Origin: Acidovorax sp. 106 | Lineage (GTDB): Bacteria; Pseudomonadota; Gammaproteobacteria; Burkholderiales; Burkholderiaceae_C | Assembly: GCF_003663825.1 (NCBI RefSeq) | Contig: NZ_RCCC01000001.1 | Coordinates: 3,790,501 to 3,854,500 of the forward strand | Direction of reading: 5' to 3' | DNA: 64,000 nt | Shown: positions 50,604-60,421 of the stretch, piece after piece | How positions within the stretch are numbered: the stretch's first letter is position 1 | How the letters are laid out: each line of letters begins with the position of its first letter | Translations under genes and position numbers: made by a program | The notes under the pieces: generated by a model | Seen by the model: only the letters and a program-made list of their open reading frames with translations | Told to the model about the DNA's origin: nothing | Databases searched by the model: none

Positions 50604-50817
50604 GCGTTCCTTTCGGTGCTGCGCCACCCCTGGGTGGTGCCTTGGGTGCCACGCACTGGCGCTTTACATGCATCCATTATGGAGATTGCCATCCGTTTTT
50701 CAAGCAAATTTATCAAATAAATGCATTTAAATGATAAAAATGTTTTGAGTGCCGGCATCACCTATGCATTCCTCCATTCCTCCGGTGCAGACCGACCGCG
50801 CTGCGGCCAGCGATGGG
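50604..50817. promoter_or_regulatory. Divergent promoter region with a 30-bp near-palindrome
   Basis: The space between the signalling operon and phoX contains an AT-rich stretch. At 50709-50738, TTTATCAAATAAAT, GC and ATTTAAATGATAAA form an inverted repeat with 12 of 14 pairs matching. It probably marks an operator or promoter for the signalling operon. No gene is present. Confidence 0.5.
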
Positions 50818-50851
50818 CTGTCACTGTGTCGTCACACGGAGTCACTACAAA
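50818..50851 (+). promoter_or_regulatory. Pho box and -10 element of phoX
   Basis: CTGTCAC-TGTG-TCGTCAC-ACGG-AGTCACT gives 7-bp direct repeats at 11-bp spacing, the PhoB box pattern. Ten bases after the second repeat lies TACAAA (50846-50851), the correct place for the -10 of a PhoB-activated promoter. Phosphate-starvation induction of the PhoX gene is expected. Confidence 0.8.
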
Positions 50852-50904
50852 TGTGACGCAGCTGTGCCAAGCCCGGCATTGCGGTTACTACCGAGAACAG
50901 CACG

Positions 50905-52833
50905 ATGGCAAAAGACTTTTCCCTGATGGAAGACAGCAACACGTCTTCCAACCCCAGCATCCATGACATCTCCGACCCAGCGCGGCGCACCCTGCTGCGC
51001 GGTGGTCTGGGGGCTTTGGCAGGCAGCTTTTTGGCACCCCTGGGGGCTGTGGGGGGCGTTGCGGCACTGGCGGGCTGCGCCACGGCGGGCGGCGCAGCGG
51101 GCGCGGCCCTGGGCTTCAAGAGCGTGGCCATTTCCACGGCCGATACGGTGACGGTGCCTGAGGGTTACACCGTGCAGGTGATTGCCCCTTGGGGTGACCC
51201 GGTGGGCATGTCGGGCGAGACCTCCGCATTCAAGGACGATGCGAGCAACACCACTGCCCAACAGGAAACCCAGTTCGGCATGCACCACGATGGCATGCAT
51301 TACTTTGCGCAAGACGGCTCCAAGACCGGCCTGCTGGTGATGAACCACGAGTATGTGGACCACGGCCTGCTGTTCCCCGACGGCACGGCCAACTGGAGCC
51401 TGGAGAAGGTGCGCAAATCGCAGGCGGCCCATGGCGTGTCAGTGTGCGAGGTGCAGGAAACCCATGGCCAGTGGGAGGTGGTCAAGCCATCGCCCTGGGC
51501 GCGCCGCATCACGGCCAACACGCCCATGCAACTCAGCGGCCCTGCCGCTGGCCACGCCCTGCTGAAAACCGCTGCTGACCCGCAAGGCACCAAGGTGCTG
51601 GGCACGTTCAACAACTGCGCCAGCGGCATCACGCCCTGGGGCACCTACCTCACGTCTGAAGAAAACTTCATCAACTACTTCAGCGGTGGCGACACGCTGA
51701 GCGCCCACGAAAAGCGCTGGGGTCTGAAGAAGGGGGGCGCGGGCTACCGCTGGCACGAGTTTGATGCGCGCTTTGACGCCACCAAGAATCCCAACGAACC
51801 CAACCGCTTTGGCTGGATTGTGGAGATTGACCCCAACAACCCGAGCTCCACCCCCATCAAGCGCACCGCCATGGGCCGTGCTGCGCACGAGGGTGCCACC
51901 GTGGCCGTCACCCGCGACAACCGCGCTGTGGTTTACATGGGCGAGGACTCGCGCTTTGAATACATCTACAAGTTTGTAAGCCGCGACACCATCAAGCCCG
52001 GCGGCGCGGCTGCCAACGCCACGCTGTTGGACCATGGCACGCTGTACGTGGCCCAGTTCAATGCCGATGGCAAGGGCCGCTGGATTGCGCTGACCCACGG
52101 CCAAGGGCCACTGACGGCGGCCAATGGCTTTGCCGACCAGGGCGAGGTGCTGATCAAGGCCCGCCAGGCCAGCGACCTGCTGGGCGCCACCAAGATGGAC
52201 CGCCCTGAGTGGATTGCCGTGGACAAGCAAGGCTGGGTCTACACCACCCTGACCAACAACAGCAACCGGGGCGCCGCCAACCAGCCCGGCGTGGATGCCG
52301 CTAACCCCCGTGTGAACAACACGCAGGGCAACATCATCCGCTGGAAGGAAGATGGCGACTTCAGCGGCCAGACCTTTGCCTGGAACCACTTCGTCATGGC
52401 GGGCGACCCCTCGCTGGCGCGCGCAGAGGCCAAGGGCAACATCAAGGGCGACATGTTCTCGTGCCCCGATGGCCTGTGGGTGGACGGCCGTGGGGTGCTC
52501 TGGATCCAGTGCGACATGTCCACCTCGGCCATGGGCAAGGGCGACTTGAAGAACTTCGGCAACAACATGATGCTGGCCGCCGATGTGCACACTGGCGAAG
52601 TGCGTCGCTTCCTGGTGGGCCCCTCGGGCTGCGAGATCACCGGCCTGACGGCCACCCCCGATGGCCGCACCATGTTCCTCAACATTCAGCACCCTGGCGA
52701 GCCCGCCGATGAGATCAGCGACCCCAAGAACCCCCGTGCGGTGTCGAACTGGCCCGAGAAGAAGCCCAATGGCCGCCCACGCTCTGCCACCGTGGTGGTG
52801 CGCAAGGCCGATGGCGGTGTAATCGGCACCTGA
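50905..52833 (+). CDS. phoX: PhoX-family alkaline phosphatase, Tat-exported
   Basis: This 642-residue protein belongs to the PhoX family of calcium/iron-dependent alkaline phosphatases that release phosphate from organic esters. The twin-arginine signal is ARRTLLRGGLGALAGSF, followed by a hydrophobic stretch and AGCATAG, which might be a lipobox. Family segments are MNHEYVDHGLLFPDG near residue 145, FNNCASGITPWGTYLTSEEN near 230-250 (the metal-site Cys and Glu), RFGWIVEIDP near 300 and MGRAAHEGATVAV near 325. A Pho box lies upstream. The ribosome site is weak. A terminator follows at 52876. Confidence 0.93.
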   Translation: MAKDFSLMEDSNTSSNPSIHDISDPARRTLLRGGLGALAGSFLAPLGAVGGVAALAGCATAGGAAGAALGFKSVAISTADTVTVPEGYTVQVIAPWGDPVGMSGETSAFKDDASNTTAQQETQFGMHHDGMHYFAQDGSKTGLLVMNHEYVDHGLLFPDGTANWSLEKVRKSQAAHGVSVCEVQETHGQWEVVKPSPWARRITANTPMQLSGPAAGHALLKTAADPQGTKVLGTFNNCASGITPWGTYLTSEENFINYFSGGDTLSAHEKRWGLKKGGAGYRWHEFDARFDATKNPNEPNRFGWIVEIDPNNPSSTPIKRTAMGRAAHEGATVAVTRDNRAVVYMGEDSRFEYIYKFVSRDTIKPGGAAANATLLDHGTLYVAQFNADGKGRWIALTHGQGPLTAANGFADQGEVLIKARQASDLLGATKMDRPEWIAVDKQGWVYTTLTNNSNRGAANQPGVDAANPRVNNTQGNIIRWKEDGDFSGQTFAWNHFVMAGDPSLARAEAKGNIKGDMFSCPDGLWVDGRGVLWIQCDMSTSAMGKGDLKNFGNNMMLAADVHTGEVRRFLVGPSGCEITGLTATPDGRTMFLNIQHPGEPADEISDPKNPRAVSNWPEKKPNGRPRSATVVVRKADGGVIGT

Positions 52834-52875
52834 GGCTGCGCCACTTGCTGATCGCGCACGAGTGATTGCGCAAGA

Positions 52876-52909
52876 AAAAAGGGCTGCTCTGTAGGGGGCA
52901 GCCCTTTTT
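52876..52909. terminator. Bidirectional terminator between phoX and fghA
   Basis: AAAAAGGGCTGC and GCAGCCCTTTTT form a 12-bp perfect stem around a 10-nt loop, with A and T runs on the two sides, so it can serve phoX and the convergent fghA. Confidence 0.9.
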
Positions 52910-52937
52910 GCATGGGATGGCAGCGCGGCAATGCCAG

Positions 52938-53801
52938 TCAGGCGATAACGCCCAGGCCCCGCGCGTGGTGCAGCAAATGGTCGTCCATGAAGGTCTGGAT
53001 GAAGTAGTAGCCGTGGTCGTAGCCCGCGTGGCGGCGCAGCGTGAGCGGCTGGCCGATGTGCGCGCAGGCGGCTTCAAACAGGTGGGGGTGGAGTTGTTCG
53101 GCCAGAAACTTGTCGGCCAGCCCCTGGTCGATGAGGATGCCGCCGGCATAGGGCGCCATGGGCTGGTTTTCCATCAGCACGGTGGCGTCGTGTTCGCCCC
53201 AGCTGGTGCGGTCTGCCCCCAGGTAGCCCGTGAAGGCCTTCTCGCCCCAGGGGCAGCGGGTGGGCGCGCAGATGGGCGCGAAGGCGGACAGTGACTGGAA
53301 CCGGCCCGGGTGGCGCAAGGCCAGCGTGAGCGCGCCATGCCCGCCCATCGAGTGGCCGAAGATGCCCAGGCGTTGCGCGTCGATAGGCAGTTGCCCGGTG
53401 CACAGGGGCAGCAGTTCGTCCATCAGGTAGCTTTCCATGCGCCAGTGGGTGTCCCAGGGGGCGGCCGTGGCGTCCAGGTAAAAGCCTGCACCCACGCCAA
53501 AGTCCCAGCTCTCGGCCTCGCCGTGCACGTTGGCACCGCGCGGGCTGGTGTCCGGGGCAATCAGGGCCAAGCCCAGCTCTGCGGCGCGGCGTTGGGCACC
53601 TGCCTTGGTGATGAAAGTTTCTTCGGTGCAGGTCAGCCCGGCCAGGTACAGCACGGCGGGCACGGGGCCTTGGCTGGCTTGGGGGGGGAGGTACACCGCA
53701 AACTTCATCGGCAGGCCGATGGTGGCGGCGTCGTGGCGATAAAAGCGTTGCTCACCGCCAAAGCAGGCGTGGCTGCTGACCAGTTCGAGGGAGGTGGACA
53801 T
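52938..53801 (-). CDS. fghA: S-formylglutathione hydrolase
   Basis: This 287-residue esterase hydrolyses S-formylglutathione to formate and glutathione, the second step of glutathione-dependent formaldehyde detoxification. It has the nucleophile elbow GHSMGGHGALTLAL, the acid IDQGLADKF and the His HAGYDHGYYFIQTF of the catalytic triad, and the FRYD-like start RFYRHDAATIGLPMKFAVYL. The ATG at 53801 is chosen because family homology begins there; the earlier frame start at 53870 lies in a repeat copy. It is the last gene of frmR-frmA-fghA. Confidence 0.95.
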   Translation of the reverse strand: MSTSLELVSSHACFGGEQRFYRHDAATIGLPMKFAVYLPPQASQGPVPAVLYLAGLTCTEETFITKAGAQRRAAELGLALIAPDTSPRGANVHGEAESWDFGVGAGFYLDATAAPWDTHWRMESYLMDELLPLCTGQLPIDAQRLGIFGHSMGGHGALTLALRHPGRFQSLSAFAPICAPTRCPWGEKAFTGYLGADRTSWGEHDATVLMENQPMAPYAGGILIDQGLADKFLAEQLHPHLFEAACAHIGQPLTLRRHAGYDHGYYFIQTFMDDHLLHHARGLGVIA

Positions 53802-53817
53802 GAGTGTGCTCACAAAG

Positions 53818-53872
53818 TGATAGCTTGTCGCGCTTGTTTTAAGAGGGCTTTGAGATGTTTTGCTTCTCAAGC
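53818..53872. repeat. Dispersed palindromic repeat, copy 7 (degenerate)
   Basis: TGATAGCTTGTCGCGCTTG, then AAGAGGGCTTTGAGATGTTTTG, matches the flank and left arm of copy 1 (AATAGCTGCTCGCGCTTG...AAGAGCTAGAGGG). It lies between frmA and fghA inside the operon and supports the shorter start of fghA. Confidence 0.5.
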
Positions 53873-53915
53873 GCCGCCAAACAAGCGCAATGTGCTTCTG
53901 TTTTGATAGTGGGTG

Positions 53916-55112
<1,197 letters not shown>

Positions 55113-55182
55113 TTAACCCTGGCGCGTGCAGGTGCGGTGACGCGGAGAAAGGGCTCCTCGCTCAAAAGGCGACCCACAGGTG

Positions 55183-55449
55183 TCATTTCAAATAGGAACG
55201 CAGCAGGGCGAGGGTTTCGTCCACCGCCGGTTGGGAGGGGGCGGGCTTTTCAGACAGCACCTCGCGCACATGCCCGTCGAGCAGGTCGGCCATCAGGCCG
55301 TGCACGGCACCGCGCATGGCGGCCAGTTGCTGCAGGATGGGCGCGCAATCGCTGCCCGCCTCCACGGCGCGCTCCAGCGCTTCGGCCTGACCTTTGATGC
55401 GGCGCAGGCGGGTGATCGCGCGCTGCTTGTCTTCTGCTGAATGGGGCAT
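55183..55449 (-). CDS. frmR: Formaldehyde-responsive transcriptional repressor (FrmR/RcnR family)
   Basis: This 88-residue all-helical protein belongs to the CsoR/RcnR/FrmR family. It carries the formaldehyde-sensing pair P2 and C35 and also H60, as in E. coli FrmR, and the family sequence RLRRIKGQAEALERAVEAG. Formaldehyde crosslinks P2 and C35 of neighbouring subunits and releases DNA. The gene heads frmR-frmA-fghA. Two G-tract operator candidates lie upstream, one overlapping the -10 element, so autorepression is expected. Confidence 0.93.
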   Translation of the reverse strand: MPHSAEDKQRAITRLRRIKGQAEALERAVEAGSDCAPILQQLAAMRGAVHGLMADLLDGHVREVLSEKPAPSQPAVDETLALLRSYLK

Positions 55450-55481
55450 GTGGGATGCGGCAGTTGAGCGTTACTGGTGGT

Positions 55482-55564
55482 GTACTGGAGGGTAGTATAA
55501 AACGCTAGTGCAATACTGGTAAGCGCTAGGGGTTTAAAAAATAGGCTACTAGGGGGGAGTATTG
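55482..55564 (-). promoter_or_regulatory. Predicted frmR promoter with two FrmR-type operators
   Basis: On the minus strand, TTACCA (55517-55522) and TATACT (55494-55499) are -35 and -10 elements with a 17-bp spacer. TATACTACCCTCCAGTAC (55482-55499) overlaps the -10 and CAATACTCCCCCCTAGTAG (55546-55564) lies upstream of the -35. Both have the C/G tract with flanking A/T dyad of CsoR/RcnR/FrmR operators. A half-copy of the palindromic repeat (AAGCGCTAG) lies between them. Confidence 0.65.
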
Positions 55565-55648
55565 TTTGTCGAGCGCTGTAGATGCGTAGCACGCCCAGGC
55601 TGAGTGAGGGCTGATCTCAGAAGATCGGCCCCCCGAATACCTCCCGAA

Positions 55649-55683
55649 AAGCAAAAAGCCCACAGGCTGGGCCTGTGGGCTTT
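55649..55683 (-). terminator. Intrinsic terminator of gltA
   Basis: AAAGCCCACAGGC and GCCTGTGGGCTTT pair perfectly over 13 bp around a 3-nt loop and, on the minus strand, run into TTGCTTTTC, about 40 bp after the gltA stop. Confidence 0.88.
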
Positions 55684-55724
55684 GTGTGCTGCCTGCGGGC
55701 GGGGCCACGCAGGGGATGTGCCGA

Positions 55725-57035
55725 TCAGCGCTTGCCGATAGGCTGCACGTCGCGGCGTTCGGAGCCGGTGAACAGCTGGCGTGGGCGGCCGATCTTGTAC
55801 TCGGGGTCGCCAATCATTTCGTTCAGTTGGGCAATCCAGCCCACGGTGCGTGCCAGCGCGAAGATGGCGGTGAACAGCGAGACGGGGATACCGATGGCGC
55901 GCTGCACGATGCCCGAGTAGAAGTCCACGTTGGGGTACAGCTTGCGCGACACGAAGTAGTCGTCTTCCAGCGCAATCTTTTCCAGCTCCTTGGCCAGCTT
56001 GAACAGAGGATCGTTTTCCAGGCCCAGTTCCTGCAGCACTTCGTTGCAGGTTTCCTGCATCAGCTTGGCACGGGGGTCGTAGTTCTTGTAAACGCGGTGG
56101 CCAAAACCCATCAGCTTCACGCCAGAGTTCTTGTCCTTGACCTTCTCCATGAACTCGCCGACCTTGGCTACGCCACCGTTGCGCTGGATGTCTTCCAGCA
56201 TGTTCAGGCAGGCTTCGTTGGCACCGCCGTGGGCAGGGCCCCACAGGCAGGCTACGCCCGCTGCGATGGCCGCGAACGGGTTGGTGCCCGACGAGCCGCA
56301 CAGGCGCACGGTCGATGTCGAAGCGTTTTGCTCGTGGTCAGCGTGCAGGATGAAGATGCGGTCCAGTGCGCGTTCGAGCACGGGGTTGACCTTGTACTCT
56401 TCGCAAGGCGTGGCAAACATCATGCGCATGAAGTTGCCAGCGTAGCTCAGGTCGTTGCGAGGATAGATGTAAGGCTGGCCGACGCTGTACTTGTAAGCCA
56501 TGGACACCAGCGTGGGCATCTTGGCGATCAGGCGGATCGCGGCGATTTCGCGGTGCTCTGGGTTGTTGATGTCGGTGCTGTCGTGGTAGAAGGCCGACAA
56601 ACCACCCACCAGACCGGTCAGCACAGCCATGGGGTGTGCGTCACGGCGGAAGCCACGCAGGAAGAACTGCATCTGCTCGTTGACCATGGTGTGGTTGGTC
56701 ACGCGGCTGGTGAAGTCCTTCTTCTGGGCTTCGTTGGGCAGGTTTCCGTACAGCAGCAGGTGGCAGGTTTCCAGAAAGTCGCAGTTCACGGCCAACTGCT
56801 CAATGGGGTAGCCACGGTACAGCAGCTCACCCTTGTCGCCATCGATGTAGGTGATGGCGGATTGCGTAGCGGCTGTGGACAGGAAGCCTGGGTCATAGGT
56901 GAACATGCCCGTTTGCGCATACAGCTTACGGATGTCGATGACGTCCGGACCGATGTTGCCCTGATAGACCGGCAGGTCCACGCTGGGGCTGCCGTTACTG
57001 AACGACAGGGTGGCTTTGTTGTCAGCTAGCTTCAT
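55725..57035 (-). CDS. gltA: Citrate synthase, type II
   Basis: This 436-residue hexameric-type enzyme condenses oxaloacetate and acetyl-CoA. Active-site His residues lie in [16 protein letters not shown] (near 270) and [15 protein letters not shown] (near 305), with the catalytic Asp in ARAKLMQ-following FYSGIVQ near 370. The start [16 protein letters not shown] is the family N-terminus; AGGAA lies seven bases upstream of 57035, while the frame opens ten codons earlier. It is the last gene of sdhCDAB-sdhE-gltA, a Burkholderiales arrangement, and has its own terminator. Confidence 0.96.
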   Translation of the reverse strand: MKLADNKATLSFSNGSPSVDLPVYQGNIGPDVIDIRKLYAQTGMFTYDPGFLSTAATQSAITYIDGDKGELLYRGYPIEQLAVNCDFLETCHLLLYGNLPNEAQKKDFTSRVTNHTMVNEQMQFFLRGFRRDAHPMAVLTGLVGGLSAFYHDSTDINNPEHREIAAIRLIAKMPTLVSMAYKYSVGQPYIYPRNDLSYAGNFMRMMFATPCEEYKVNPVLERALDRIFILHADHEQNASTSTVRLCGSSGTNPFAAIAAGVACLWGPAHGGANEACLNMLEDIQRNGGVAKVGEFMEKVKDKNSGVKLMGFGHRVYKNYDPRAKLMQETCNEVLQELGLENDPLFKLAKELEKIALEDDYFVSRKLYPNVDFYSGIVQRAIGIPVSLFTAIFALARTVGWIAQLNEMIGDPEYKIGRPRQLFTGSERRDVQPIGKR

Positions 57036-57091
57036 TGTTACTTTCCTTAGGTTTGCCGATGTCAATCCGGTCTAGGGGCGCCCTGCGTTTG

Positions 57092-57412
57092 TCAGGCCCG
57101 CAGGGCAGGGGTGCCGCCGCTGGAGCGCAGCATGCTGAGTACTTCGTTCACTTCTGCGCTGGCCAGTGTCTCGTCTGGTTCGCGTCGGCAGAGCACCAAG
57201 TCCAGCAGATCGTTGTCCGCCAGATCCATGAGCGCCGTCAGCCCTTGCGCGTGCCGCTGTGTCAGCTCGGGCTCAAAGCGTTTGAAGAACTGCTGAATGA
57301 ACAGATCGTTCTCCAGCAAACCGCGCCGGCAGCGCCAGTGCAGCTTGCTCAGTTCGCGTTCGCTCAGCCGCTCGGAGGCAGCGGTGGGCGCAGTGATGAC
57401 GGTGTCGCTCAT
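57092..57412 (-). CDS. sdhE: FAD assembly factor SdhE
   Basis: This 106-residue protein promotes covalent flavinylation of SdhA. It carries the defining RGxxE motif in CRRGLLENDLF near residue 30 and the five-helix layout LSKLHWRCRR, IQQFFKRFEPELT and MDLADNDLLDLVLCRREP. It is longer at the N-terminus than E. coli SdhE (88). Position between sdhB and gltA supports the role. Confidence 0.93.
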   Translation of the reverse strand: MSDTVITAPTAASERLSERELSKLHWRCRRGLLENDLFIQQFFKRFEPELTQRHAQGLTALMDLADNDLLDLVLCRREPDETLASAEVNEVLSMLRSSGGTPALRA

Positions 57413-57431
57413 GGTGTGTGCTCTGAAAAGA

Positions 57432-58136
57432 TCAGACAGCGCGGCGCACCATCAGTTCCTTGATCTTGCCAATCGCCTTGGTGGGGTTCAGTCCCTTGGG
57501 GCAAACGTCCACGCAATTCATGATGGTGTGGCAACGGAACAGACGGTAGGGGTCTTCCAGGTTGTCCAGGCGCTGGCCTGTGGCTTCGTCGCGGCTGTCG
57601 GCAATGAAGCGATAGGCTTGCAGCAGGCCTGCTGGGCCCACGAACTTGTCGGGGTTCCACCAGAAGCTGGGGCAGCTGGTGGAGCAGCTGGCACACAGAA
57701 TGCACTCGTACAGGCCGTTGAGCTCTTCGCGCTCTTCAGGGCTTTGCAGGCGCTCGCGGTCTGGTGCCGTCAGGCTGTCGTTGATCAAGTAGGGCTTGAT
57801 CGAGTTGTATTGCTTGAAGAACTGCGTCATGTCCACGATCAGGTCGCGGATCACAGGCAGGCCGGGCAGGGGCTTCAGAACAATCGTGCCCTTGAGGGTG
57901 TTCATGTTCGTCAGGCAAGCCAGGCCGTTCTTGCCATTGATGTTCATGGCGTCGGAGCCGCAAACACCTTCGCGGCAGGAGCGACGGAACGACAGAGTGG
58001 GGTCTTGCTCCTTGAGCTTGACCAGGGCATCCAGCAGCATGCGTTCGTGGCCGTCGAGTTCGATCTCGATGGTTTGCATGTAGGGCTTGGCGTCCTTGTC
58101 CGGATCGTAGCGATAGATTTGGAATGTGCGCTTCAT
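57432..58136 (-). CDS. sdhB: Succinate dehydrogenase iron-sulfur subunit
   Basis: This 234-residue subunit carries three clusters: the [2Fe-2S] Cys set in SCREGVCGSDAMNINGKNGL with a later Cys, the [4Fe-4S] set CILCASCSTSC near residue 145 and the [3Fe-4S] set CHTIMNCVDVCPKGLNP near 205. It transfers electrons from SdhA flavin to quinone at the membrane. Length and Cys pattern are complete. Confidence 0.97.
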   Translation of the reverse strand: MKRTFQIYRYDPDKDAKPYMQTIEIELDGHERMLLDALVKLKEQDPTLSFRRSCREGVCGSDAMNINGKNGLACLTNMNTLKGTIVLKPLPGLPVIRDLIVDMTQFFKQYNSIKPYLINDSLTAPDRERLQSPEEREELNGLYECILCASCSTSCPSFWWNPDKFVGPAGLLQAYRFIADSRDEATGQRLDNLEDPYRLFRCHTIMNCVDVCPKGLNPTKAIGKIKELMVRRAV

Positions 58137-58161
58137 GATTCTGCTCTCGTGGGGCTACTGT

Positions 58162-59970
58162 TTAGAACGTCCGGACCTTGGGTGGAATGCTGTCCACTGT
58201 CAGGGGCTTGAGGTTGACCGGCTTGTAATCCAGACGGTTACCTTCGCTGTACCACAGGGTGTGCTTCATCCACTCCTTGTCGTTACGGCCCAGAGGGAAC
58301 TCTGCGTGGTCGGCAGGGTGCTCGTAGTCGTACACGGTGTGGGCGCCACGGCATTCCTTGCGGGCTGCGGCAGACACCATGGTGGCCTGGGCCACTTCGA
58401 TCAGGTTGTCCACTTCGAGGGCTTCGATGCGGGCCGTGTTGAACACCTTGGACTTGTCTTGCAGCGTGACACTGGACACGCGGGCGCGCAGTTCGGCGAT
58501 TTTTTGGACGCCTTCGTCCATGCTGGCCTGGGTGCGGAACACGCCAGCATGTTGCTGCATCGTGGCGCGGATATCGCCTGCCACGGCTTGCGAGTAGGTG
58601 CCACCCGTAGAGCTTTCCAGTTGGTTCAAACGCTCCAGCGTGCGGTCTGCCGCGTTCGCTGGCAGGGCCTTGTGCTCTTTATTCTTGTTGTTGAACTCGA
58701 CGATGTGGCGGCCAGCGGCCTTGCCAAACACCAGCAGGTCCAACAGCGAGTTGGTGCCCAGGCGGTTGGCGCCGTGCACGCTCACGCAGGCGCATTCACC
58801 CACCGCGTACAGACCGTTGATCACGGAGTTGTTGATGCCATCCTTTTGTTCCACGACCTGGCCATGGATGTTGGTGGGCACGCCGCCCATCTGGTAGTGG
58901 ATGGTGGGAACCACGGGGATGGGTTCCTTGGTGATGTCCACGTTGGCGAAGTTGACGCCGATTTCGTACACCGAAGGCAGGCGCTTGTGGATGGTTTCGG
59001 CACCCAGGTGGTCGAGCTTGAGCAGGATGTAGTCCTTGTTGGGACCACAGCCACGGCCTTCCTTGATTTCCTGGTCCATGCAGCGCGACACGAAATCGCG
59101 AGGGGCCAAGTCCTTCAGGGTGGGAGCGTAGCGCTCCATGAAGCGTTCACCATTGCTGTTGAGCAAAATGGCACCTTCGCCTCGGCAGCCTTCGGTCAGC
59201 AGCACGCCAGCGCCGGCCACGCCGGTGGGGTGGAACTGCCAGAACTCCATGTCTTGCAAGGCGATGCCAGCCCGTGCAGCCATGCCCAAGCCGTCACCGG
59301 TGTTGATGAAAGCGTTGGTGGACGCGCCGAAGATGCGGCCCGCACCGCCAGTGGCCAGCAGCACCGTCTTGGCTTGCAGGATGTGCAGATCGCCGGTTTC
59401 CATTTCCAGTGCGGTCACGCCGACCACGTCGCCGGCTTCGTCGCGGATCAGGTCCAGGGCCATCCACTCCACGAAGAAGTTGGTCTTGGCCTTGACGTTT
59501 TGCTGGTACAGCGTGTGCAACATGGCGTGGCCAGTGCGGTCGGCTGCAGCGCAGGCGCGTTGCACAGGCTTTTCGCCGTAGTTGGCGGTGTGGCCGCCGA
59601 AGGGGCGCTGGTAGATGGTGCCATCGGGGTTGCGGTCGAACGGCATACCGAAGTGTTCCAGCTCGTACACCACCTTGGGGGCTTCGCGGCACATGAACTC
59701 GATGGCATCCTGGTCGCCCAGCCAGTCAGAGCCCTTGATGGTGTCGTAGAAGTGATAGTGCCAGTTGTCTTCGCTCATGTTGCCCAGCGAGGCAGACACG
59801 CCGCCTTGGGCTGCCACGGTGTGCGAGCGGGTGGGGAAGACCTTGGACAGCGAGGCCACGTTCAGGCCTGCGCGAGACAGCTCCAGCGCGGCGCGCATGC
59901 CCGAGCCGCCTGCGCCGACGATGACTACGTCAAACTTGCGCGTGGTGATGTTGGCTTTTGTATAGCTCAT
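58162..59970 (-). CDS. sdhA: Succinate dehydrogenase flavoprotein subunit
   Basis: This 602-residue catalytic subunit oxidises succinate to fumarate. The FAD fold is VVIVGAGGSGMRAALELSRA; the His of TRSHTVAAQGG is the covalent flavin attachment site; FHPTGVAGAGVLLTEGCRGE near 240-260 and the Arg of GANRLGTNSLLDLLVFGKAA are active-site segments. AAGG precedes the start. It is complete and lies between sdhD and sdhB. Confidence 0.97.
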   Translation of the reverse strand: MSYTKANITTRKFDVVIVGAGGSGMRAALELSRAGLNVASLSKVFPTRSHTVAAQGGVSASLGNMSEDNWHYHFYDTIKGSDWLGDQDAIEFMCREAPKVVYELEHFGMPFDRNPDGTIYQRPFGGHTANYGEKPVQRACAAADRTGHAMLHTLYQQNVKAKTNFFVEWMALDLIRDEAGDVVGVTALEMETGDLHILQAKTVLLATGGAGRIFGASTNAFINTGDGLGMAARAGIALQDMEFWQFHPTGVAGAGVLLTEGCRGEGAILLNSNGERFMERYAPTLKDLAPRDFVSRCMDQEIKEGRGCGPNKDYILLKLDHLGAETIHKRLPSVYEIGVNFANVDITKEPIPVVPTIHYQMGGVPTNIHGQVVEQKDGINNSVINGLYAVGECACVSVHGANRLGTNSLLDLLVFGKAAGRHIVEFNNKNKEHKALPANAADRTLERLNQLESSTGGTYSQAVAGDIRATMQQHAGVFRTQASMDEGVQKIAELRARVSSVTLQDKSKVFNTARIEALEVDNLIEVAQATMVSAAARKECRGAHTVYDYEHPADHAEFPLGRNDKEWMKHTLWYSEGNRLDYKPVNLKPLTVDSIPPKVRTF

Positions 59971-59992
59971 TTTGTACCTTCAATCGCGGGAA

Positions 59993-60358
59993 TCAGAGAC
60001 GCCACAGAACCTGGATGCCCCAGCCAGCGCAGCTGACGAGCCAGACAATGGTGAAAACTTGCAGGGCCAGGCGCAGGCCCACGGGCTGGATGTAGTCCAT
60101 GAAGATGTCGCGGACACCCACCCACACGTGCCATGCCATGGCCACGATCACGGAGAAGGTCAGAACCTTCATCCACTGGGCGGAAAAAATGCCAGCCCAC
60201 AGGTCGTAGCCAATCGGGCCCTTGGAGGCCACGAGTTGAACCAGAACCACAATGGTGAACAATGCCATGAGGGCGGCGGTGACGCGCTGGCTCAGCCAGT
60301 CGCGCAGGCCGTAATGGGCACCGACGACGGTGCGCTTGGAGCCGTAATTGACGGACAT
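59993..60358 (-). CDS. sdhD: Succinate dehydrogenase membrane anchor subunit
   Basis: This 121-residue protein has three membrane helices. The second carries the haem b ligand His in VAMAWHVWVGVRDIFMDYIQ, with the Asp-Tyr pair near the quinone site. AGGAA lies eight bases upstream of the start. It follows sdhC by 63 bp. Its small size and order identify it as SdhD. Confidence 0.93.
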   Translation of the reverse strand: MSVNYGSKRTVVGAHYGLRDWLSQRVTAALMALFTIVVLVQLVASKGPIGYDLWAGIFSAQWMKVLTFSVIVAMAWHVWVGVRDIFMDYIQPVGLRLALQVFTIVWLVSCAGWGIQVLWRL

Positions 60359-60421
60359 ATCAGTTTCCTCTTTGGGGGTGGGGCGGTGCTGCCAGGTGCT
60401 GCACTTGCCTTGTTGTTTGAA

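Noticed and set aside
58126..60036. A 636-codon plus-strand frame opposite sdhA and sdhB
   Set aside because: It is compositionally extreme (His/Val/Gln-rich) and antisense to well-conserved succinate dehydrogenase genes.
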